In this document: piece after piece, positions 23,596-34,165 of the stretch | Numbering within the stretch: position 1 is the first letter of the stretch | Layout: each line of letters opens with the position of its first letter | Translations under genes and position numbers: made by a program | The notes under the pieces: model-generated | What the model saw: only the letters and a program-made list of their open reading frames with translations | Told to the model about the DNA's origin: nothing | Database searches by the model: none | Source: Basidiobolus meristosporus CBS 931.73 | Lineage: Eukaryota > Basidiobolomycota > Basidiobolomycetes > Basidiobolales > Basidiobolaceae | DNA length: 64,000 nucleotides | Direction of reading: 5' to 3' | Assembly (NCBI GenBank): GCA_002104905.1 | Contig: MCFE01000011.1 | Span: 186,001 to 250,000 of the forward strand

Positions 23596-24489
23596 ATGGT
23601 GCGCGCACTATCTATTTTTGCTCAAGGATCTCTTATTGCTGCTCTTGTTCTACAGACCGCTCAGGCCATCTCTTTCAAGCAAGCACCTTTTAGTGCTCAA
23701 ACCCTGTACCCAAATGTTCCGGTTGACCTCTATGTTATGTCAAAATGTCCAGGTAACTTGCAAATATTTCGGTCAACCATTTGCGGTTTTATCTCACTAT
23801 AGCTTTTTCAGATGCTGTACGCTGTGAAGATGTCTTCGGACGGGTTCTAGATAAAGTCAGCAGCATCATTAATCTTAATGTGCACTATATTGGAGATGAA
23901 AAGGATGGCCAACTGGTTTGCAAGCATGGAGAGGCAGAGGTATACATCTCTACTCAAAAATCTGTTTATGAATATTCTCTTGCTGACTTTATGTTATCAT
24001 AGTGCCGGGGGAATAAAATGCAGCTCTGCGCTAAAGCCCTATATCGCTGGCACCAGATCCCCTCCGTTTGGTATAGGTTCATTCAATGCCAAAATGAGGA
24101 ATACCAAGAAATCGGAACAAACGAAAGCCTCGAGTATTGTGCTCTAATCAAAGATTTATCGTACAAGCGGCTCAAAGACTGTGCGGATGGACAATATGGC
24201 ACCCGGTTACTAAACCAATCCTTCACAGAGTCGAAAAAGAAAGGGATTAGGTACCCAAAGAATCCTCACATCATTGTTGATATTTGAATTTAATCACTCA
24301 ATTCTATCGATTAGCACGTCATGCACCATTGAAATCAATCAAAAGGTTCGCTGTATTCATGACTCCACCTGGAAAGAGTGCGATGGAGGCCATGAGGTTG
24401 AAGATTTTGTTCGTGATATTTGTGCAGCATATAAGATACTCTCCCCTCGATCTGTACTTCCGAAGGATTGTCCACAGGAACAAGCATAA
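23596..24489 (+). CDS. GILT-family thiol reductase (gamma-interferon-inducible lysosomal thiol reductase-like)
   Basis: There are four exons, 23596-23752, 23812-23939, 24003-24250 and 24315-24489, giving 235 residues. The signal peptide is residues 1-24. Exon 1/2 joins as VPVDLYVMSKCPDAVRCED, where the usual CxxC active site of GILT is replaced by Cys-Pro-Asp-Ala-Val-Arg-Cys. The hallmark CxHG-x2-EC-x2-N-x4-C follows, read as CKHGEAECRGNKMQLC across the exon 2/3 junction. TSCTIEINQKVRC and the WKECDGG region follow in exon 4. GILTs reduce disulfides of proteins in acidic vacuoles or are secreted. The exon 3/4 intron was chosen over a 70-bp alternative because it restores TSCTI-type sequence typical of the family. 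Confidence 0.87.
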
Positions 24490-24720
24490 TCAAGTTTAAA
24501 CAAAGCAGTATTGGTAAAATCCCTTGTACTTACGGCCAAAGTCAAATATCAACAAATGTTAATAATCATGAGATTCATGCTGTAACTTCTCCAAATCGTT
24601 GAATCTACCACTAATAACCAACCCCAAGACCAATAAAGTCAGTTTATTTACCTTCGTTTGCTCTCAAATGGAATGTGTAATAAGGTAGCATCTATACACC
24701 TCCCACCAGGGAGTCGAAGG
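24490..24720. other. Convergent 3' ends of GILT and DUF7729-like genes
   Basis: This is a short AT-rich region between two gene ends, without other features. Confidence 0.4.
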
Positions 24721-25350
24721 CTAACCTGGTACTTTGAATTCACAGCGTTGTTTGATCTGTGAGATACCGGTGAAGTTGAAGGTTCTATTGGCGTACTTTG
24801 CGGAATACTGTTCATCATACACCTCGACCCATTTCTGCGTGCATTCAGTGCATAGCTCGTTATCTGGTATATCAGTCAAGTGGGTATTTCTATTACCGAG
24901 TATGATTTTTCCTTCTTCTAAAAGACAGTAACGTTGTTGTGAGTCTCGGGTACATCCAACGGTCACAATTGGCTCGTAGTTATTGAGTACATATCCAATG
25001 ATTTGGATCACGCTTTGTGGTAAGTCACTAAAGCAGTCCTGATGAAGCTTCACAACCAATTCATTTGTTAAAGATTTAGCACATCGAGGAGCGGTGCACA
25101 GGGTGTCTAAGAGTGGAGTGAATTGCCCGATATTGCTTGAAGTATAGTTTTCCCAATCAATCGAGATAGCCTGTATCCAAAGCTGGCTAATGGGCAGACA
25201 AGTCACATCATCTGTCACAATGGAGAACAGAAATTGTTTGCAAATGGTTGAGAGCTGGCTAAAGATGGAATCCACTGGGGCGGCAGTTATGGCCAGCACG
25301 TAAGTTGTAGCTAGAAACGAAACAAAGAAAAATCTCATGTTGAAGTTCAA
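24721..25350 (-). CDS. Secreted cysteine-rich protein, DUF7729-like
   Basis: The protein has 209 residues in one exon, with a signal peptide to about residue 24 ending in ITAAP. The mature part has ten cysteines. The order C-x-APRC-AKSLTNEL, a QDCFSDLP turn, VLNNYEPIVTVGC, and RYCLLEE matches the layout of the fungal DUF7729 domain (Cys before a helix, D-C, Y-x-P, then GC/TC and YC). N-glycosylation sites are present (NYTSS, NRTFNFT). The function of this family is unknown; members are secreted or wall-attached. It has no GPI tail. Confidence 0.65.
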   Translation of the reverse strand: MNFNMRFFFVSFLATTYVLAITAAPVDSIFSQLSTICKQFLFSIVTDDVTCLPISQLWIQAISIDWENYTSSNIGQFTPLLDTLCTAPRCAKSLTNELVVKLHQDCFSDLPQSVIQIIGYVLNNYEPIVTVGCTRDSQQRYCLLEEGKIILGNRNTHLTDIPDNELCTECTQKWVEVYDEQYSAKYANRTFNFTGISQIKQRCEFKVPG

Positions 25351-26193
25351 GTGTTGACTTTACCTGGTTATGCTGGGATATATAGAAAAGCACACTATTG
25401 GGTATGAGAGGTAGCGGTCGTTGGGCTTATGAATTTTGCTAAATTTAGGTTAATGAGGCTTAGTAACGTGCCGGTGCTGGGCTAAGGTATCTCAATCTGA
25501 ATTGGCAATTGGGTTCTCGATAAAACTCCCCAATGGAATCTGTGACAGCGTGATCCTAATGAAGGTATAACAAGGAGGTTGTGAGCTGGAGAACAGCTCC
25601 GTAAATTCTAATTTGTTTGATAACACTATGATATGAAGCTCAAACCTTCTGGTTGGCACTGAAAGTCGTCTAAAAGTAAACATGGGTTGATTGCGTGATT
25701 TGTGCCGCTCTTGATCCTTGTATATCTTAGATTCAGAATGGCAATCCTATATTGTATTTGCTTTCTACGAACTGATCCATCGTGCTACGTGAAGGGCATC
25801 TGTCACTGGCCATTGGCGCATGCTCCCACTCTAGAAAACCATCACTGATCGTCGTACAGAACTTTATTCAGGTAGAAAGTAATTTCGAGCATCAAGCTAA
25901 ATTTGTACAAGAGTCACCGGAAGATTGTTTTGGTAACTCGGATATCGAGCCCTTTCATGAGAAACCATGATTCGGACAAGCTTAACGTCACCATAATCAG
26001 AATTTTGACTAAACTAATCATGAATCACCATTTGGGATTTGCTGAGTAATAGTACGATCAGATGCGAGTCACAGATGTTCATCAACGAGCTCACTTTATT
26101 ACCCAGCAATTCTGTAATAAAATATATTCACCATTGTAGTATATTTGTTACGAACATCGACAAGTGAAACTCGAAGTGTTACAATTCACAATG
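25351..26193. other. Spacer
   Basis: This includes the promoter of the DUF7729-like gene. Short frames on both strands (62-63 codons) show no features. Confidence 0.4.
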
Positions 26194-26400
26194 TTATATT
26201 TTCACCGCACAATGAGGACTTACTGTGGATCGTGTACTTAGCAGTCCTTGGAACTGACCTGAAAGCGGATGGCTTGTAATGCATGTGCTTGCAACGTTTA
26301 GTTTGGAAGCTGCCAATTTACCATATTGGGTATACTTGCAACCAGTCCAATCATAAAGGTTAAAAGTAAATATAACTACATCATACATCTCTGTAATCAA
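26194..26400 (-). CDS. Possible internal exon of a small secreted-type protein
   Basis: The segment is bounded by a GATTACAG acceptor (about 26397) and a GTAAGT donor (about 26224). It reads MYDVVIFTFNLYDWTGCKYT, then a Lys/Ala/Ser-rich part and a second Cys. After the donor, an acceptor TTTATTACAG near 26117 would join a short tail ending in NCWVIK and a stop. The spacing faintly recalls beta/gamma-crystallin-type folds. No first exon was found, because the DNA upstream is the GPCR promoter, so the gene is doubtful. Confidence 0.25.
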   Translation of the reverse strand: MITEMYDVVIFTFNLYDWTGCKYTQYGKLAASKLNVASTCITSHPLSGQFQGLLSTRSTVSPHCAVKI

Positions 26401-26553
26401 ACATATTGAATATCATAAATAGATGGTAAGAATACGTTGTCATACATTTTTTGTAAAAGCTGCAGTTTCCCAAGCCCTTTTTTTTTGCCAAGCTACCGAA
26501 ATTTGGCAAACGATAAATGTCTCGTTGCGCTTCTCCACTACTATCATAACTTC

Positions 26554-27853
26554 ATGGAGCAACCCGAAAACGCATTTTTTCTCAGTAGTTTAGTAGGAAG
26601 CTCTATTAGTACTGTAGCTAGTTTTCTCCTTATACTATGCTATGTGTTGCTTCCTGCCTGCCGGACATACCGACATCGGCTGATTCTTAGCTTATCTATT
26701 GCTGGTTGGTTCTTGACTTGTAAACTTCGTTTACCATTCTCTAATTACTGTAACTCTTTCCATTTCAGACTTTTTGAATGCTCTAAGCAACACAACGTCG
26801 GGCCTCAAAATGACCACTCAGGGGCCGCTAGAAGAGGGGGCTTTCTGCTCTGTCAACGGATTCGTGGGCCAGCTTACTGTCCAGGTTGCAAAGAAAGTTT
26901 CTTACTCTTTCTTTCAGTGATTAACCTTTCGACGTATATCTGGTCAAAACAGGCTCAAGACTTTTCCACTCTATTAATTGCGATAGTCACCTACACAGCT
27001 ATTTCCAGACCCTTACAATGGTTGCATTCGTTGAACTTTCTTCAACGGTATGAGGTGTGGCTTTATGTATGTGTGTGGGGAATATCATTCATAACTGCAT
27101 TGGTTGGCCTACTTGCTATAGGTTATGAGCCAGGTACATCCACTTGCGTTTACCTCCAACTCCAAATTCAGTTCATAATTTGCTCTCTTTCTAGTCACTG
27201 GAAATTGGTGTTGGCTCCCGGCCTACCCTGTCTGGGTTCGATACGTTCTGACCCATGGATTTCGCTATGCAATTATTCCCATAGTGTTTTTTCTATACAT
27301 TCGACTGTTCATCCTACTGAAGAAATCCAAACCAGCAGAAATTACTAGTGACGAGACATATGTCAATAATTTAAATGCAGATGGTATTCAAGAAAACATT
27401 GAGCTGGCCTCAAGCTACCATACATTTAAAAGCGACCCTTCCCTACACAATGGGGGCCTAGAGTCCGACCTGAATGATGAGCATGATAACTCCGATGATA
27501 ATTCAGCACATCATAGCTTCAAGCTCATGAAGTTGATGACTAAAATCGGCTTGAAGAAGAGAGGGCACGCCACCGAGGATATGGATAGTCCAAATCTCCG
27601 TAGAACTCCAAGTAATGAGAGGAGAGTGCATCGAGTAATGCTAAAAATGTGCTTGTATCCAGTTATCTACACTCTTTGCTGGTTGCCGGGCATCATAAAT
27701 CGCATCGTTGAAGCATCTAACGCACATAACGATGTTTTGGCCACTTTACAAGCTTCTTCACAATTCATTGGTCTGTTTGACGCTGTAATGTATGGACTAA
27801 CTGAGAATCTACGGCATGAGGTACGATCTAGACTTTCTAGAAGCTCAGCCTAA
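26554..27853 (+). CDS. cAMP-receptor/Git3-like G protein-coupled receptor
   Basis: There are four exons, 26554-26704, 26769-26884, 26953-27133 and 27195-27853, giving 368 residues. Joined exons yield seven TM helices: the first near residues 10-33, TM2 SLSIADFLNALSN, TM3 DFSTLLIAIVTYTAISR, TM4 VWGISFITALVGLLAIG, an extracellular VTGNWCWLPA loop, TM5 YAIIPIVFFLYIRLFILL, then a long acidic and Ser-rich third cytosolic loop (about 95 residues), TM6 YPVIYTLCWLPGIINRI and TM7 ending at GLTENLRHEV. The TGNWCW loop and R-Y-V-L-THG entry to TM5 are typical of cAMP-receptor-like fungal GPCRs. It probably signals through a G-alpha protein to cAMP or similar pathways. The ligand is unknown. The ATG was chosen just before TM1. 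Confidence 0.87.
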
Positions 27854-28171
27854 GTGACTGACAATAGTCGCTATTAATTGTAACTTATATATACCTTAAT
27901 ACATCTGTGCTGTTACTGTGTTACAAACATTACTTAAAGAACCTTTGCCATATGTTAATAACAGCTTTCGTCGACAACACAATTACATAGATGAATAAAT
28001 CAATTTTACAACATGCCAGGCCGATGCTGATTCAACTATAGATTTGCGTAATAATGCGTCTGACAGATTTATATATATTTAGCAAGTTGAGCTACTTTGT
28101 TCGGATGTACATTCGCGGACTAACTTTACAGTTATCTTTGTAATAGATGACACACACTCAGGTAAATCTAG
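27854..28171. other. Convergent 3' ends of GPCR and SWC4 genes
   Basis: This is a short AT-rich spacer with an AATAAA-like string near 27995. No gene was seen. Confidence 0.4.
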
Positions 28172-30267
28172 TTATTTTTTGATTTTCTTTATGTCTTTGG
28201 AGGATACTAGGGAAAGTCTCTTGCGCTGCATGCATTCAATAAGTACAAATGAAACGGTGGACATGTAAAGAAAATGACATCCTTACCCCTGGTGTGAGTG
28301 AGCCATCTGAAGAGGCACCGTTTGTCAGTTCTTCGATCTTGTGCTTTATAACTTTGAGTTCGTGTTCTAACTTCTCAACTTGCTTCTTTTGATCCAAAAA
28401 TGATAGGGTATCGTATAACAGTTCATCAAACTTATTGCACACTGTGGCCGTAGGCATGATAGGTCGTGATGTTTCTAGAGCATTAATAAATTAGCCAGGT
28501 TAACAATTGATTGTTTCAAGTACTGGTATTCGTCTACTTACTAATCCCATATTCCTCTAAAACGGCAGCAATCTTCTGGAATTGACTCTGTTTGATGGGG
28601 GCAATTCTAGTGCTGCGAAGATGTACTCCAGGTGGGAGTTTATCCTTCTTATTGGCGAAAGTAGATAATGAACCAGTGAGAGAGGAACCGGCGGCTAACA
28701 AATGCATTTCACCAAGTCGTTAGATTATATGAAAATATACATGGGTTTTGCAACTTACATTCTGGTGTAAGGGTGGTCTTCATGGGAGTCACTTTGGGTG
28801 TCGACACATTTTTAGGGAAAGTAGATTTGAGCGGAGTAGATATCTCATTTGGCTCTTGTTTAACAACAGTCACTTCTTTAGCAGTAGATGGACTCGCATC
28901 CAATGCATGCTCCTTGGAGGGCTTCAAATCTTTTTTTGTCAATACTTTCTTTTTCTTAGACTAAACGGTTGGTTTCAATTGTAAGTATGATACCCAAATA
29001 AATATATCTTGGGTCATTGCTATACATTTCAGACCACATTTTGGTAATAATTAAAATAAAACTGACTTTGAAAACGCCTTCAGGAAATGCAAGGGGATTC
29101 GGAGATATTGCAGTTGAGACTTCTTCTACAGGAGTTTTCGGGATGTGTAGCTCTTTAGTGTTGAATAGTAGCAGGTGATTTTCCCTTTCCTTATACAAAT
29201 TACGTGCATTTTGCTCAAATCTAAGGGACTCGAAAAATAAGGACTCCTCAGCCTATATTAAACATTTCTTTAGAGGGAAATCGAGAATAAGACAACCAAT
29301 TTAGCGAAAAAACCTCAATCTGTGTCTGGTTCCGAGCGTAAAGCTGTTCAAGGTTCTTTTTTCTTTGAGCCTCTTTCTCTGTATGCGATATGGATCGTCA
29401 TGTTACTAAACGCGAGGGATATTTCAAGGAAGAACTCCTACCTTTATCAAAACTCATTGCCAGAATCCGTTCTTGGTTGATCTTCTCGCCCCTTGCCGCT
29501 CGAATTGCCAGCATTTTACTTGTGACGCTATAATATCTTTCTTTCATATCCTAAAAGTAAAGTATAAATATCAAACGCACAATTGAATAGTGTACACGAA
29601 AACAATACCTCCATGGACTTTTCTGCACCAGGGAAATCGTATCGATCCGCAATTACGATAAAGCGCAAGTCGTACTGTTCACATAACCGAAAAAGGTAGT
29701 CGGTTTCCTCCTTGGACCAATTCTCCTCTAAAATAAGATTTCCAGTGTAAATACATGTAGATTAGGGAAGAGGCACACATCAGACGATCGACTTACGAGT
29801 TAAATATTGCTGATAATCTTCTTCAGTGTATTCTACTAGATCAACAATTTTGTTGAACTGAGCAAATTGGTAATCTAGATGGTTTGGTCAGTTGACTAAA
29901 ATTAAAGGATCGAAGCCCGCTTAAATAAAACCTGTGGCTTCTTCTGACGTTCTTGCCCAGTGGTGTAAAATAAGGTCGTCTCCTCGAGCACTACTAGTGA
30001 ATCCTTTCCATTCCCTGGCAATTTACTTGAGAAAAGGCGCGATAACAATTGATTTCAGACCTGCCTACCACTTGTCATCTTTGGCTCCACTATGTGAGAC
30101 TCGTTTTCTACTTATTGATATTGGGGGAACACCACCGGTTAGCTGAATAAGCTCCATATCTATGGAGAGACGGATATATTTATTAGGATCCTCAACCGTG
30201 ATCGCGGAAAACCACAAAACTGCTCACCAGTCTTTTCATCTTGTTCGAAGGTCTCTAGCAACATCAT
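28172..30267 (-). CDS. SWC4: SWC4/DMAP1-like subunit of SWR1 and NuA4 chromatin complexes
   Basis: Thirteen exons were reconstructed by splice sites and continuity: about 30267-30228, 30159-30069, 30014-29932, 29874-29797, 29727-29609, 29550-29442, 29378-29314, 29252-29067, 28960-28759, 28694-28542, 28474-28287 and 28225-28172, with the first least certain. The product is about 455 residues. The N-terminus has LTGGVPPIS and WEWKGFTSSARGDDLILHHW. The SANT/Myb-like domain has FNKIVDLVEYTEEDYQQYL, NWSKEETDYLFRLCEQYDLR and DRYDF, followed by MKERYYSVTSKMLAIR. The C-terminal part has LRSTRIAPIKQSQFQKIAAV and a coiled coil. Swc4 helps deposit H2A.Z (SWR1) and acetylate histones (NuA4). The gene is unusually intron-rich for this window. 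Confidence 0.93.
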
Positions 30268-30862
30268 AGATCTTCCCAGACACGAAACAGTATTTTTCAA
30301 TAGTCTGAAGGCAAGTTTGGATAATACTCTAAATCAAATCGGATAGCTAAGTATACTTGAGTATATTATAGCCTAAGTTAAGCCAAATAGAAAATGCATA
30401 CTTGAAGAAATTCTGCATTAAACTGTTACTTTAATCAATATTTAGCACACACCTTAACTACCGATCAAAATTGTTACAGAGCTTAATGACTGGTTCCACA
30501 TGGGATTCGAGCTCCTAGACCAAAAATAGTGCCTACTTATTACAGAGTAAATAATATATCAATAAGGTTAGCCCAATCTATGTACAATATTTAACAGTTT
30601 CCAGGCAAAACTGCTGGTGGCCATTCCTCATGAGCATGATCATGCATATCAATAGATTGGTCATAATTTATTGCTTTCAAGAACAGGAACCTCAAGTTCA
30701 GTCTAATACATACGTACATGGGGCAAGTTGATACAGTTTACTAGGTTGGCTAAAATATATGTTGAGTGAAATTGGATCAAGGTTGATTGTTTTACAAAAA
30801 TATGTCCGGGTTAGTGAAATCATGCACCAAGTTACACGTTCTATATACAAAGGTTGCTGCCA
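30268..30862. other. Intergenic region between SWC4 promoter and kinase 3' end
   Basis: No coding signal was seen. It presumably holds the SWC4 promoter and possibly non-coding leader exons, since GTAAGT-like strings are absent but several AG acceptor-like sites occur. Confidence 0.4.
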
Positions 30863-32164
30863 TTATTGAGAGCTGAGGCTCTGGATCCATTCATCAGCCA
30901 TTATCTCATCCATCGTGGCACGCATGTTGGGGTTGGGGTCCAGCATTCTTTTCAGTATTGTTGAGGCCACGGACGGGATTTTAGTAAAGAATCTGCCAGT
31001 CGCTAGATGCTCCAAATATAGCTTGTAGGATTTGTTGTTTGACCTGGCAATCTCCCATGGAAATTTCTGGAGAACCATAGTGATATAGATTATCGCCGCG
31101 GACCAAATATCTGCCTTTCTAACATCGTACGCCTCGCCGTTAAATATTTCTGGTGCAATGTACGGATCAGAACCGCATATATCCTCAACAAGTTTTGGCT
31201 GGTGGCCGAAAGTCTTGAATACTATCGCACACCCAAAATCAATGATCTTGATGTGATCGTTGGCGTTGACACATATGTTTTCTAGTTTCAGATCACGATG
31301 TCCAAACCCACGCTCATGAAGGTAGCCAAGGCCTTGGATGAGTTGAATGAAGTATTTGTTGGCCTGATCTATGGTCATTTCACCGGAGTTGACAATTCGG
31401 AATAGGTCAGTAGGGCAGTGCTCCATAACTTGATAAATCTCTCCATCTTCAAGGACGACATCATGAATGTCAATAATACAAGGATGCTGGACTGAAGCAG
31501 CAATAAAAATTTCGTTACTTAACCACTCATAATACTGGGCTTCACTTTCACCAGGAAAGCGTTGTCGAAAACTTTTAACCGCATACTATAATTAAGACGA
31601 GAAATGCAATATCCAAATGGTTAATTTAAATTCACACAACATCCACACTTGGGAGTCTACCTGCAAGCTAGCCTTCTTGCGAGTAAGATATATACTTCCC
31701 CCATTCCCTGAGCCTATCACGTCGACGAAAGCTCCGTAGCAGTCCTTTATTGAAGGTCCTTGGCGTTTTTCAAGGGCGTCGATAAGAGGGTAGGCTTTCT
31801 TCTTTTGACGTATTAGGACCTTCTTTAGTTGCGAGAATATGGTAAAGCGGCGTTTCTTTGTAGGGCTTGCTGTATGTTTTTTTATCTCAGAAAATACAAA
31901 GCGACTTGGAATCTGGGTAAGGTTGATGGAGGAGCATTCAAGCTCAGAATTAAAGCTCAAGGACGAATGTTCAGAGGATACTGTAGTTAAAGTAGAATAT
32001 TTGTCTAGAGAAAGGGAAGAGCTAGGATTAGAGAGAAGGTGGATTTTCTTCCCAATACCACCTGGAACAGCCTCGGGAGGCAAATGATATACTTGGACCG
32101 CATTATGCTCATTTTTGCCCAAGCAAGGAGTGACGACCACCTCGATGGGACTTGTGCCAGGCAT
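30863..32164 (-). CDS. Ser/Thr protein kinase, Npr1/Hal5-like fungal family
   Basis: There are two exons, 32164-31661 and 31585-30863, giving 408 residues. The first 145 residues are Ser- and Lys-rich and probably regulatory. The kinase domain has the glycine loop IGSGNGGS, the catalytic lysine in YAVKSF (just after the splice), HRDLKLENI, DFG as IIDFGCA, an APE-type loop GSDPYIAPE, and DIWSAAIIYITM. All catalytic residues are present. The CGSDPYIAPE loop and YDVRKADIWS match the fungal Npr1/Hal4/Hal5 group. In yeast these kinases stabilise nutrient and potassium transporters at the plasma membrane, in part by phosphorylating arrestins. Three arrestin genes lie in the same window, which is suggestive only. 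Confidence 0.88.
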
Positions 32165-33520
32165 TGTAAAAATTATCTTAATGAAGGTATTAGAGCACAA
32201 ATAGCAAAATCCGGCAAACCCCGTTGCAGCTAAGCCTGATGTACAAAGTTGTATTTACAAAATGATTCACCGAATAGAAGGAAATGCTGTCCACTTATAT
32301 ATTCAGGAGAGGAAGCTTAAAGAATAGCAATCCGTAAATTACATATTAATAGATTAATTAGTACGTTGGCGATTGTTTTTTTCTATTAATACCGGAGCAA
32401 TAATATGTCTCATCAAGATTCAGCCTCTACTGCCAGTCAGATGATAGTAGGCTTTTAATAGAAGCAGGTCAATGAACAGTTACCAATATAACCGAGTGCC
32501 TTCATGGGCTTGTTTCATGTCAGTATGTAAAAGGTTGGAGAAGCGCGATGACGAACTAAATTTGAAGATCATGATATAATGATGTATTTGGTCGGTAGTT
32601 TTGAATACGATACCAGCGACATTCTACCGCATAATACTGACCTCTTACGGTTTGTGTGAAGTGTGAATGGATGCATTTCCCATACTGAGATCAGGCGTAA
32701 CAAATGTCCGCGCTGAAGGTGCATCAAATCTCTTCATACAATAGTGATCACCTATAACTGTGTTGTTAGGCACACCACTTGCGTCAGTAACTCTGACGAT
32801 GGAGCAGTACTCGGGCATTTTCGATCCAAAACCCTGCTAGGAACGAGCCAAAGTGTTACGACGGTGATGTTCATCACGTTCAGTGTGATTATGGTGATCT
32901 GGAGTATGCTTAGCGGATTGTTCAGTGGTGTGGTGCAACAACTGAAACGATGAGCATAATAGATCACCAGATCGTCTAGTAGAAAACAGTATCTGATAAT
33001 TGTCTTATGACGACATTCGTAGCCATTTTGTAAGCCAAAAAGGATGCCACAAATACTAGATTATATATGACTTGTGTCAAGGGTTACCAAGTAAAAGGTT
33101 TTTTCTGCAAGTAAGGCTCAGTGGATAGCTTGGTACTTTAACTGCAAACGTATGTCCTATCCAAAACATGGTTCAACGAGCAATTAGGGGTTCATGATAG
33201 GCAGTAGCATGATTAAACATTGAATAAACAATATCCTAAGTGGAAGACATAAACCTATTCCCTAGCTATACTTCAAATACATTGCATAATGCTTGTTATG
33301 TTTTATGTTTATCCCTATGCTCAGCTTCTGGACTCCTGTTTTAGTATTCGTGTTCGTTGTTTTTACTTGGTCCATTGAAGATCTAATGGTTACTCACGCA
33401 CAGCGATGGATTTATTTATTTAATCTAGTGTTATTAAATACAGAGGAGTGGGTTGATAAAGCGAAAATGTAGCAGAGATTAATTTTCAAGGACGAAGAGT
33501 GATTACCTTGAGTGATCAAA
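32165..33520. other. Spacer
   Basis: This includes the kinase promoter. Overlapping 69- and 71-codon frames on opposite strands at 32744-32967 are both hydrophobic and have no support. Nothing else was seen. Confidence 0.4.
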
Positions 33521-34165
33521 CTAGTCGTAACCCTGTAGCAAGTAGATCAGCTCAGGTGCCCACTTTTCAAAGCACTCCTTTTCGCACAAACCATCAGCGC
33601 TATCATGAAAGTTTTTGAGGTCCTTCAAGTAGTCCACGCGAAGTTTCTCGAGTTGAGTAGAACTACTATCTTTGCTCAAAATCCTTGACACAGCGTCCCA
33701 AATGAGCTTGTCGTATTTTCCTTGTTCTACAGAATCCAATTTTATGGCCTCAACGACTCCAGCACGAGTTCGAGTTAGAACATCATCCAAGTAGTAGATG
33801 ATAGAGCCAGGTGAGCCGCATACTTCCGAGCAATAATAGTTGGGGCATCCAGGGAGTTCCACTTGATAGCAACGAGCATGATACTTGCCAAAAATACCGT
33901 AGTCTACGATATCATGCAACTTCTCTAACAAAAGTTGCTTAGATTTGTGGATAGCATTCTTCAGGTTCGCTTCTAAAGCAATGTGCGTTCGGATCTCATA
34001 GGATAATGTTGATTTAACATGCCCCTCGAAGCTAGTAAATAGTTCGGTTACCAAAGGAGTATATTTTTCAATGAAATCCCGGTCGGCAGCTTGTCGACAT
34101 TCGTTTTCACAAGCAGTTGCAAAACCTAAAAGCCCAACAAACAAAATCGACTTCAAGAGCTTCAT
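33521..34165 (-). CDS. Secreted eight-cysteine protein of unknown function
   Basis: The protein has 214 residues in one exon. The signal peptide spans residues 1-18 (LKSILFVGLLGFATA). The mature protein is mainly helical by composition and has eight cysteines grouped as CENEC near the start, C and PGCPNYYCSEVCG in the middle, and CEKEC near the end, which suggests four disulfides with CxxxC pairs at both termini. It has no GPI tail and no catalytic motif that I recognise. The layout resembles small secreted proteins found in many early fungi. A TATA-like TTTATACAT string is about 100 bases upstream. Confidence 0.65.
   Translation of the reverse strand: MKLLKSILFVGLLGFATACENECRQAADRDFIEKYTPLVTELFTSFEGHVKSTLSYEIRTHIALEANLKNAIHKSKQLLLEKLHDIVDYGIFGKYHARCYQVELPGCPNYYCSEVCGSPGSIIYYLDDVLTRTRAGVVEAIKLDSVEQGKYDKLIWDAVSRILSKDSSSTQLEKLRVDYLKDLKNFHDSADGLCEKECFEKWAPELIYLLQGYD

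Noticed and set aside
29934-30146. 70-codon plus-strand frame
   Set aside because: It is antisense to the second and third SWC4 exons.
32744-32967. Hydrophobic frames on both strands
   Set aside because: They overlap each other, lack flanking splice or promoter signs, and have a hydrophobic composition that is expected by chance in AT-rich DNA.
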